DNA of 64,000 nt. Origin: Curtobacterium sp. MCLR17_032. GTDB lineage: Bacteria > Actinomycetota > Actinomycetes > Actinomycetales > Microbacteriaceae. The position numbers and the translations under genes were made by a program. The first letter of the stretch is position 1, and each line of letters starts with the position of its first letter. Positions 58,119 to 64,000 of the stretch are shown here, piece by piece. The notes under the pieces were generated by a model. That model saw nothing but the letters and a program-made list of their open reading frames with translations, was not told where the DNA came from and did no database searches. The stretch is from NCBI RefSeq assembly GCF_003234795.2, contig NZ_CP126268.1:372001-436000 (forward strand). Direction: 5' to 3'.

Positions 58119-58134
58119 ATGTGCACGTTCACAT
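58119..58134. promoter_or_regulatory. LacI-type operator upstream of the LacI gene
   Basis: ATGTGCACGTTCACAT, symmetric at 14 of 16 positions, differs from the mmsA operator core at two positions. It is 36 bp before the LacI ATG and suggests autoregulation. Confidence 0.6.
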
Positions 58135-58201
58135 CCCGAGCCAGATCATTATGCACGCCTCCGGGGTCGGTGCCACCTGGACGAGGTGCGGACAGCAGCC
58201 G

Positions 58202-58211
58202 CCCCCCCCCC
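58202..58211. repeat. Run of ten cytosines upstream of the LacI gene
   Basis: Ten consecutive C at 58202-58211, 119 bp upstream of the LacI start codon, is the longest homopolymer I noticed in the window. Such runs slip easily and could tune the neighbouring promoter; there is no direct evidence. Confidence 0.6.
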
Positions 58212-58247
58212 GGCGCCCTGGCCTGCTGGTGGCGCGCCGGCGCGGGA

Positions 58248-58299
58248 ACGACGGACGGGAGGCCCGTGGCGGTGTCGCCGCGGGCCTCCCGTCCGTCGT
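58248..58299 (-). terminator. Palindromic terminator of the surface-protein gene
   Basis: 19-bp perfect arms (ACGACGGACGGGAGGCCCG and complement), extended inward by GGCG/CGCC after one T-G wobble pair with a GTGT loop, lie 29 bp beyond the stop of the surface-protein gene. Same CGGGAGGCCCG family as the palindromes at 17379, 30086 and 36278. Confidence 0.8.
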
Positions 58300-58327
58300 C
58301 CGGGCGCGTCGGCCCCGGATCCGTGCT

Positions 58328-60436
58328 TCAGCTCCCGCCGTCACCCCGCTGCACGCGCGTGTCCCGGCGGCGTCGGAGCAGGACGAGTCCGGCGAGGAGC
58401 GCCACGACGGCGGCGGCGCCGAGCCCGGCGAGGCCGACCGTCGGGCCGGTGAAGGCGAGCGAGCCGCCGGGTCGACCGGCGTCCATGCCGCTGCCGGCAT
58501 GGGTGCCGATTCCCGTGCCCGGCACCGTTCCGGCGACCGGCGTCGGATTCGTCGTCGGAGTCGACGTCGGGGGAGCGGTGGGGTCGGCCGTCGGGTCCGG
58601 TGACGGCGTGGGATCGGGGGTCGGGGTCGGGGTCGGGGTCGGTGTGGGGGCGGGCGTCGGGCCCGGGTCCGCTGCGGCCGGGACCACCACGTCCACCGAC
58701 TCCGACACCGGGTCGGCGGCGCCGAGGCTCCCCGCGGGGGTGGCGACCACCGTGACCGGGACGGTCGCCGGCTCGTCCGTCAGGGGCACGACGACGGTCG
58801 TCTCCTCGGTGGTACCCGGCGCGACGTCCGGCACGGTGACGGGGTCGGAGTCCGGGATGCTGACCTCGACGTCGGTGAGCGGGACGGTGCCGGGGTTCGA
58901 GACCTCGACCGCGACCTCCAGGCCGGCGGGCGTGACGCCCTCCGGGGTCGGGTCACCGGGGGTGGCGACGACGGCGACCTCGGCACGTTCGGTCGCGACC
59001 GTCGCCGTGGCGGGGTCCGAGCGGACGGTCGACGTCGTCCCCGTCACCGCGGCGGTCGCCGTGGCGGTGTCCGTCAGCGAGCCGGCGTCGACGTCCGCAG
59101 CGGTGACCGTGGTGGGCGCGTCCGTGCGGCAGGTGGTGGTCGCACCGACAGCGAGGACGGTCGCGTCGCACGTCACCGTGCCGCCGCTGGGGTCGTCGAC
59201 GGCCACCGCGGACAGCGGGACCTGCCCGGTGTTCCGCGCGTCGAAGGTCCAGGTGACCCGGTCGCCGGTGTCGACGAGCCGGTCGCCGTCGACGTCCGTC
59301 ACGTCCGCGCGCTTGGTGAGCGTGATCCCCGCGGGCAGTGCGGTGTTCGTCACGGTGCAGGCGATCGCGTCACCGACGCCGACCGGGATGTCGGTGCTGG
59401 TGCCGACGCCGGTCCCGCTCGGCAGGTCCGTCGCGGCGGCCCCGTTCCGGGTGCAGGCCCACGAGGGGTCGCCGTAGCGGGATGCGTCGGTACCGCCCGA
59501 GGGCTGCTCGGAGAACGTCAGTGGGTTGCCGTCCGCGGCGACCAGGATCGTGACGTCCCCGGTCGTGGCGGTCGTGCCTCCCGCGGTGTCGGCACGCGCG
59601 ACCGTCCGACCGGCGGCGTCGGTCACACCGACCGTGAACGCGTCACCGCCGAAGCCACCGACGACCTGCTTGGTGATCGAGACGCGGGAGACGAGGACAC
59701 CGAAGGCCACGCCCTCCCGACCGCCGCGGCTCACCATGGTCTGGCTGAAGGTCGTGGGCTCGCGGGTCGCGACGATCGCGGTGCCGGTGTGATTGCTGCC
59801 CGTGCCCCTGCACGTGACGGTGGTGGTGCCGATGCCGGTGAAGCCGCGTCCGCAGGCCGTCCCGCGCTCGTCGGTGCCGTCCGGACGCACGGTCAACGAC
59901 GTGAACGGCGAGCTGGAGGTCCAGGTGATGCTCTCGCCGCTCGCGGTCTCCTCGGCATCGGCGCCGACGAGCGACCAGCCGGTGACACGGGCACCGGAGG
60001 CGTCGGTCACCCGGACGTCGCTGAGGGTCGCGGTCGAGGTGGTGCCGCTCGCCTGCTGGTTGAGCGCTGGTCGGACCGCGGGGTCGATGCCGGTGTAGTG
60101 CCCGCCGTTGCCCAGCCAGGAGCCGATGTAGGTGGGCAGTGCGACGGCGGCGACCGGGCCTCCCGAGACGGTCACGGTCGCCTGCAGCCGGTAGCCGCCG
60201 GGGAGCTCGAGGGCGAGCGGCTGCCCGGCGGTCGTGGCGGCGACGGCCGGGTCGAGTCCGGACAGGTCGAGCCAGCACAGCGTGTCCGCGTACGTGCCCG
60301 TCCCGCTGTCGGCGTAGTCGCAGCCGGGGGCGGCCGGGGCGGCGGTGGCCGGGGTGGCGCCCAGGCCGGCTCCCGTGCCGAGGGCCAGCACACCGGCGAG
60401 CAGGGCGGCGGCGGTACGGAGTCGTGTGATCCTCAC
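58328..60436 (-). CDS. Large cell-wall-anchored surface protein (LAFTG sorting signal)
   Basis: A 702-residue secreted protein. Signal peptide RLRTAAALLAGVLALGTGAGLGATPATA-AP, then a ~280-residue N-terminal region (CDYADSGTGTYADTLCWLDLSGLD... resembling CshA-like or thioester-type adhesive modules). DUF5979/DUF11-like beta repeats follow (SITKQVVGGFGGDAFTVGVTDAAG; ITLTKRADVTDVDGDRLVDTGDRVTWTFDARNTGQVPLSAVAVDDP). A Pro/Thr linker with PT repeats (~605-650) leads to the sorting signal SLAFTG, a hydrophobic helix LAGLGAAAVVALLAGLVLL and RRRRD. LAxTG is the class E sortase type. TACGGT lies 7 nt before GTG 60436, a leaderless start. Likely an adhesin; no ligand known. Confidence 0.75.
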   Translation of the reverse strand: MRITRLRTAAALLAGVLALGTGAGLGATPATAAPAAPGCDYADSGTGTYADTLCWLDLSGLDPAVAATTAGQPLALELPGGYRLQATVTVSGGPVAAVALPTYIGSWLGNGGHYTGIDPAVRPALNQQASGTTSTATLSDVRVTDASGARVTGWSLVGADAEETASGESITWTSSSPFTSLTVRPDGTDERGTACGRGFTGIGTTTVTCRGTGSNHTGTAIVATREPTTFSQTMVSRGGREGVAFGVLVSRVSITKQVVGGFGGDAFTVGVTDAAGRTVARADTAGGTTATTGDVTILVAADGNPLTFSEQPSGGTDASRYGDPSWACTRNGAAATDLPSGTGVGTSTDIPVGVGDAIACTVTNTALPAGITLTKRADVTDVDGDRLVDTGDRVTWTFDARNTGQVPLSAVAVDDPSGGTVTCDATVLAVGATTTCRTDAPTTVTAADVDAGSLTDTATATAAVTGTTSTVRSDPATATVATERAEVAVVATPGDPTPEGVTPAGLEVAVEVSNPGTVPLTDVEVSIPDSDPVTVPDVAPGTTEETTVVVPLTDEPATVPVTVVATPAGSLGAADPVSESVDVVVPAAADPGPTPAPTPTPTPTPTPDPTPSPDPTADPTAPPTSTPTTNPTPVAGTVPGTGIGTHAGSGMDAGRPGGSLAFTGPTVGLAGLGAAAVVALLAGLVLLRRRRDTRVQRGDGGS

Positions 60437-60489
60437 GGAAGCGACCGTACCGACGGTGGACCGCCCTGTCCGCCCTGTCCGGTTCGCGC

Positions 60490-61539
60490 CTACAGCCAGT
60501 TGCGCTTCCGGAAGACGACCCAGAGCACTCCCGCCAGCGCGAGCATCGCCAGGAGGGCCACCGGGTACCCGTACCGCCAGTGCAGCTCCGGCATGTGGTC
60601 GAAGTTCATGCCGTAGACGCCCGCGATCAGCCCGGGTGCGAACAGGATCGCCGCCCAGGACGAGATCTTCTTCACCTCTTCGCCCTGCTGGTGTGCCGCC
60701 CGTGCCAGCTGCCGGCTCTCCTCGCCCTGCGCCAGGCTCGCGCTCGTCATCCGACGCATTGCCTCGTTCTGCTCCTGCGACACCAGGGTCGCGTGCAGCG
60801 TCAGGGCGTTCTCGAGCAGGGCCCGGAACGAGTCGACCCGCTCGGTGACCCGCAGGGCGTGGTCGAGCACGTTCCGCAGCCGGTGCTGGACGTCGTCGTC
60901 CACGCCGTACTTCTCGGCACCGCGGAGGAGCCCGCGCACCATCGCGGGCACCGGCTTCGTGGCCCGCTGGAAGGCCAGGACCTCGCTGAGCAGCTGGTAG
61001 ATCCGCTTCGACACCCCGGGGTCGACCTGGCCGGCGAAGAGCTGGTCCTCGATCTCGTCGATCTCGTCCTGCAGCACCTCGACGACGGGCGCGTAGCCGT
61101 CGACGACCTCGTCGAGCACCGCTGCGGTGACCGCCTCGGACCCCTTCGCCAGGAACTCGGGGTCGGCTTCGCACCGGGCCCGGAGCGACGCCAGGTCGGG
61201 TCGTTCGGCGTGCCGGACGCTCACCACGAAGCGGGCGCCGACGAACAGGTGCACCTCGCCGAACTCGACCGTGCCGGTGTCCGGCCGGTACCAGGCCGGT
61301 CGGAGCACCACGAACAGGGTGTCGCCGTACCGCTCGAGCTTGGCGCGCTGGTGCCCCTTCTGGGCGTCCTCGACGGCGTTCTCGTGCAGGCCGAACTCGT
61401 CCGCGACGGCCGCCAGCTCGTGCGGGTCCGGGCGGAGCAGCCCGATCCACGACAGGTCGCCACTGGTGCCGAGCGCCAGGCTCTGCTGCGACGCCACACG
61501 TCGGCCGTCGACGTACACCGCGTTGTCGATGAGTGCCAT
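60490..61539 (-). CDS. corA: CorA-family magnesium/cobalt transporter
   Basis: A 349-residue pentameric channel. The ~280-residue cytosolic domain (DLSWIGLLRPDPHELAAVADEFGLHENAVEDAQKGHQRAKLERYGDTLFVVLRPAWY... VLAFQRATKPVPAMVRGLL) ends in a long helix, followed by two membrane segments: IAGVYGMNFDHMPELHWRYGYPVALLAMLALAGVLWVVFRKRNWL with the signature GMN selectivity motif and a basic C-terminus. Magnesium uptake is the usual role. The ATG at 61537-61539 has GGGAG upstream, and the longer frame is discarded. Its promoter region shows no recognisable magnesium riboswitch. Confidence 0.92.
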   Translation of the reverse strand: MALIDNAVYVDGRRVASQQSLALGTSGDLSWIGLLRPDPHELAAVADEFGLHENAVEDAQKGHQRAKLERYGDTLFVVLRPAWYRPDTGTVEFGEVHLFVGARFVVSVRHAERPDLASLRARCEADPEFLAKGSEAVTAAVLDEVVDGYAPVVEVLQDEIDEIEDQLFAGQVDPGVSKRIYQLLSEVLAFQRATKPVPAMVRGLLRGAEKYGVDDDVQHRLRNVLDHALRVTERVDSFRALLENALTLHATLVSQEQNEAMRRMTSASLAQGEESRQLARAAHQQGEEVKKISSWAAILFAPGLIAGVYGMNFDHMPELHWRYGYPVALLAMLALAGVLWVVFRKRNWL

Positions 61540-61888
61540 GCTCTGCTCCCTCGGTCGGGAGGGCGAGCGGGCGCGACGCCGGCCGGGACGGACCCCGGCG
61601 GCAGGGAGATCAGGACACGGGCTCGGCGACGACCACGAGGGACGGCCGGCCCGTGTGGTGATGGTCACCCGACATCGCGCCTCACCTGCCCTTCGTCAGT
61701 CCGTGGCCGTGCGCTGCGCAGGGCCGACGGTGACCATACTCCGGTCCGTGAACGGCGTCGAGCGACCCCGGTGGCGCCGAGGTGGACCGGGAGTGAACAG
61801 CTCCGACAGAGCCCTTGTGCCCGGCTGGTGTTCCTGATCTGATGTTCTGGATGGCAGTTGCCATCGACCCCAGAACGAAGGAGATCTG
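61540..61888. other. Divergent intergenic region between corA and a secreted-protein gene
   Basis: About 350 bp with no credible gene. It holds an 8-bp inverted repeat ACACGGGC/GCCCGTGT (61615-61656) in the corA leader side, a TTGTGC...TCTGAT pair spaced 17 nt (61815-61843) that could serve the secreted gene, and a perfect inverted repeat GATGGCA GT TGCCATC (61850-61865) directly upstream of it, a possible operator. Otherwise nothing was recognised. Confidence 0.4.
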
Positions 61889-62383
61889 ATGTCCGCGACC
61901 ACCTCAACGACCACCACCCGTCGTCGATCGACCGCTGCGGTCCTGGCCACCGCGTTCGTCGTCGGCGGACTCGCCGTGACCGCCGTCGCCGGCCCCGCCA
62001 CCGCCGCCACCGCCGCCGACCGGGGTGCTCCGGCGTCCGACGCCGCCACCACCGCCACCGGCGAGCTCTTCGCCAGCTGCCAGTACGGCAACGTCCGTGG
62101 GACCTGGGAGCGCTCGGGGACCACCTTCACGGCCCACGTCACCCAGTACGGGCTGCAGCCGAACGACTCCGCGGTCGGCTCGCGCACCGGGGCGATCGCC
62201 GTGACGCTCAACGGCGGGACACCGGTGGTGCGAACGGATCTCCTGACCGACCGCAACTCGCACGCGATCGACCTCCGTGCCACGACGCAGGTCCCGACCA
62301 GTCAGGCGGTCGAGGCGGAGTTCACGATCCGGGCCTCGGGCTTCCCCTCGTACCCGTCGTGCACGGTCACGAAGTGGTACTGA
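61889..62383 (+). CDS. Small secreted protein of unknown function
   Basis: A 164-residue preprotein. RRRSTAAVLATAFVVGGLAVTAVAGPATAATA is a standard signal peptide (cleavage after ATA). The ~125-residue mature part has two Cys (SCQYGNVRGTWERSGTTF and YPSCTVTKWY) that could form one disulfide, and the pattern ARVT... is beta-rich (TAHVTQYGLQPNDSAVGSRTGAIAVTLNGGTPVVRTDLLTD). I recognise no family; it lacks a catalytic motif and might be an inhibitor, lectin-like or immunity-type protein. GAAGGAG lies 7 nt before ATG 61889. A strong terminator follows. Confidence 0.65.
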   Translation: MSATTSTTTTRRRSTAAVLATAFVVGGLAVTAVAGPATAATAADRGAPASDAATTATGELFASCQYGNVRGTWERSGTTFTAHVTQYGLQPNDSAVGSRTGAIAVTLNGGTPVVRTDLLTDRNSHAIDLRATTQVPTSQAVEAEFTIRASGFPSYPSCTVTKWY

Positions 62384-62430
62384 CACGCCCGGAGCGACGT
62401 CCGAGCGCTTCCATCAGGATCTGACGCAGA

Positions 62431-62474
62431 CGACCCGTCGGACAGCAGGCACCCGCCTGGTGTCCGACGGGTCG
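62431..62474. terminator. Terminator between the secreted protein and idi
   Basis: CGACCCGTCGGACA and TGTCCGACGGGTCG form a 14-bp outer stem; CAGGC/GCCTG extend it inside past a G-G mismatch around a 4-nt loop. Both flanking genes converge on it. Confidence 0.75.
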
Positions 62475-62497
62475 GTCAGGACTCGGTCGGGACTCGG

Positions 62498-63049
62498 TCA
62501 GCGCTGGACGCGCTCGGCGCCGAGGGCGTCGAGCGGCAGTTCCGCGAGCTGCCACCCGAGCCACGGGCTGAACGCGAAGGGCGCGGCGGTCACGGCCTGG
62601 CGCAGGTCCTGCTCCGACAGCCACACCCACTCGGACACCTCGTCGTCGGCGGGCTTCGGGTCGGCATCGGCCACGGCGCGGAACACCGGGCAGACCTCGT
62701 TCTCGACGATGCCCGAGGCGTCCACCGCGCGGTAGCGGAAGTCCGGCAGCACCAGGTCGACACTGTGCAGGGTCATGCCGAGCTCGCGCTCGGCGCGCCG
62801 GGCGATCGCGTCCTCGAAGGACTCGTCCGGGCCGGGGTGCCCGCAGAAGGAGTTCGTCCACACGCCGGGCCACGTCTTCTTCACGAGGGCGCGACGGGTC
62901 ACGAGGAGGTCGCCGGCTGCGTTCTGCACGTGGCAGCTGAAGGCGAGGTGGAGGGGCGTCTGGTCTGTGTGCACCGTGAACTTGTCCGCCGTACCGATCG
63001 GGGTACGGTCATCGGCCAACAGGACAACGGTTTCCGGGAAAAGGCTCAT
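62498..63049 (-). CDS. idi: Isopentenyl-diphosphate delta-isomerase, type 1
   Basis: A 183-residue Nudix-fold isomerase converting IPP to DMAPP for isoprenoid and carotenoid synthesis. Landmarks are HLAFSCHVQNAAGDLLVTRRALVKKTWPGVWTNSFCGHPGPDESFEDAIARRAERELGM, with active-site Cys in TNSFCGHP and the Nudix-like ERELG, and NEVCPVFRAVADADPKPADDEVSEWVWLS, where the Glu/Trp of the second half sits. The ATG at 63047-63049 is preferred over the longer frame. It is 21 bp from the divergent prenyl-transferase gene. Confidence 0.93.
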   Translation of the reverse strand: MSLFPETVVLLADDRTPIGTADKFTVHTDQTPLHLAFSCHVQNAAGDLLVTRRALVKKTWPGVWTNSFCGHPGPDESFEDAIARRAERELGMTLHSVDLVLPDFRYRAVDASGIVENEVCPVFRAVADADPKPADDEVSEWVWLSEQDLRQAVTAAPFAFSPWLGWQLAELPLDALGAERVQR

Positions 63050-63070
63050 CTGCCTCGATAGATTAGGCCA
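63050..63070. promoter_or_regulatory. 21-bp divergent promoter between idi and crtE
   Basis: Only 21 bases separate the two start codons. TAGATT (63059-63064) ends 6 nt before the plus-strand ATG, and TAATCT/TATCGA on the minus strand lie close to the idi ATG, so both mRNAs should be leaderless and both -35 regions lie inside the neighbouring coding sequence. A TTTCCGGGAAA inverted repeat (63031-63041) in the idi start region may be an operator. Confidence 0.5.
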
Positions 63071-64000
63071 ATGACCGAGGAAGCGGCCACCGTGGCGCAC
63101 ATCGACCTCGCGCTGGTGGATGAGTGCCTCGAGCGCTTCTTCACGGTGTCGAGCGCCCGAGCCCAGGCCTTCGGCCGACCGTCCGAAGAGCTCTGGCGCG
63201 TGCTGCGCAAGGCGAGCATGGGCGGCAAGCGCTTCCGACCGCGCATGGTCCTCACCTCGTACACCGCCCTCGGCGGCCAGGACGTGCACGCCGCGTCACA
63301 GGTCGCCGCCGCCTACGAGCTGCTGCACACCGCCCTCGTCGTGCACGACGACGTCATCGACCGGGACTGGTCCCGCCGCGGCCGCCCGAACGTCGCCGGC
63401 GCGTTCCGCGACAACGCCACGACCGGGGGACTGCCGCTGCCGACCGCCGAGCACCGGGGCACCAGCGCCGCCGTGATCGCCGGGGACCTGGCGCTCGCCG
63501 CCGCCCCGCGCTTCATCGAGGCCAGCGGCGTCACCGGGGACCGTCGTTCCCGACTGCTCGACCTGTTCGACGACGCCGTGTTCGCCAGCGCCGCGGGCGA
63601 GATGGCCGACGTCGACCTCGCCCTCGGCGTGATGCCCACCGTCGCCGAGGTCCTGCAGATGGAACGGGCGAAGACGAGTGTCTACAGCTTCGAGGCGCCG
63701 CTGCAGTCCGGTGCGGTCCTGGCCGGTGCGCCGGAGCCCGTCGTCGCGGCGCTCGGGGCCTTCGGCCGGGAGATCGGCATCGCGTACCAGATCGTCGACG
63801 ACCTGCTCGGGGTCTTCGGGAACGAGGGCTCGACCGGCAAGACCGCGATCGGCGACCTCCGCGAGGGCAAGCGCACCATGCTCATCGCCTACGCGGCGAC
63901 CACCGACTGCTGGCCGGACCTGGCGCCCTACCTCGGCGACCCGGACCTGACCGAGGAACGTGCTGCGGGCCTCCGCGCCCTGCTCGTCGAGTGCGGTGCG
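63071..64000 (+). CDS. Geranylgeranyl diphosphate synthase-like polyprenyl synthetase (3' partial)
   Basis: A trans-prenyltransferase that chains isoprenyl diphosphates, with 310 codons visible before the window ends, so the C-terminus is missing (the family runs to ~350-380). First Asp-rich region HTALVVHDDVIDRDWSRRGRPN (DDxxD), second DDLLGVFGNEGSTGKTAIGDLREGKRTMLIAYA, i.e. DDxxG in place of DDxxD, as is common in actinobacterial CrtE/IdsA; GGKRFRPRMV and GDLALAAAP are conserved. The first FARM residues suggest C20 product. With idi it begins a carotenoid (C50) operon that presumably continues downstream. A leaderless start is likely. Confidence 0.88.
   Translation, partial: MTEEAATVAHIDLALVDECLERFFTVSSARAQAFGRPSEELWRVLRKASMGGKRFRPRMVLTSYTALGGQDVHAASQVAAAYELLHTALVVHDDVIDRDWSRRGRPNVAGAFRDNATTGGLPLPTAEHRGTSAAVIAGDLALAAAPRFIEASGVTGDRRSRLLDLFDDAVFASAAGEMADVDLALGVMPTVAEVLQMERAKTSVYSFEAPLQSGAVLAGAPEPVVAALGAFGREIGIAYQIVDDLLGVFGNEGSTGKTAIGDLREGKRTMLIAYAATTDCWPDLAPYLGDPDLTEERAAGLRALLVECGA

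Noticed and set aside
61540..61888. Magnesium riboswitch in the corA leader
   Set aside because: Only a simple 8-bp inverted repeat is visible; the sequence lacks the multi-helix M-box features I would expect.

Overview
The window is about 71-72 % GC, with short intergenic gaps and many ATGA/GTGA start-stop overlaps. It fits a high-GC actinobacterium of the Microbacteriaceae; a Curtobacterium-like genome is my best guess (E1/E2 oxo-acid dehydrogenase operon beside a HisC-type aminotransferase, GlcNAc-type PTS, sortase-type surface protein, start of a carotenoid cluster). The genus is an inference from gene content, not a database result. At least a dozen start codons sit 6-8 nt downstream of a TANNNT -10 box with no Shine-Dalgarno, so leaderless mRNAs look common.

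0-12.4 kb: 3' end of a LysR regulator; a translationally coupled three-gene operon (HExxH metallopeptidase, polytopic membrane protein, EspR-like DNA-binding protein) on the minus strand; a geranylgeranyl-reductase-family flavoprotein; purB with a low-molecular-weight phosphatase; hisC followed by the E1alpha, E1beta and E2 genes of an oxo-acid dehydrogenase complex; a GNAT acetyltransferase.

12.4-17.4 kb: a DasR-like GntR regulator and a split glucose/GlcNAc-type PTS (IIA and IIB divergent from IIC). A near-identical operator-like element overlaps the start sites of both the regulator and the IIC gene. Between regulator and PTS sits a clearly lower-GC insert encoding a small secreted five-cysteine protein and a GT2-type glycosyltransferase. 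This pair and the metallopeptidase operon are the best candidates for undescribed systems.

17.4-23 kb: a zinc locus (znuA-znuC-znuB-zur behind a Zur-like box), an alpha/beta hydrolase, the zinc-free ribosomal proteins L28-L33-S14 behind a long structured leader, and an HU protein.

23-43.6 kb: a CopD-CtaG copper/oxidase-assembly fusion coupled to a PIF1-like helicase; a dispersed repeat field; DUF4383 and PAP2 membrane proteins; an LLM monooxygenase; a paired SMR exporter with its TetR regulator; a YraQ-type permease with a TIGR03943 partner; an AraC regulator, alcohol dehydrogenase, glycerate kinase, FNT channel, SolA-like oxidase, and an MFS exporter with an esterase.

43.6-64 kb: a secreted SGNH hydrolase with a 34-bp perfect palindrome at its promoter; a lipoprotein; tRNA-Gly(CCC); two uncharacterised overlapping genes; a HepT/MntA-type pair whose antitoxin is fused to an XRE domain and whose toxin lacks the expected catalytic His; dcd; a second CopD-CtaG; an ECF sigma operon; a LacI-controlled ChvE-GguAB-type sugar transporter; a large LAFTG-anchored surface protein; CorA; a small secreted protein; and idi back to back with crtE/idsA, which runs off the window end. 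Terminators share an unusually repeated 11-mer (CGGGAGGCCCG), and several intergenic regions carry tandem repeats of 10-30 bp.
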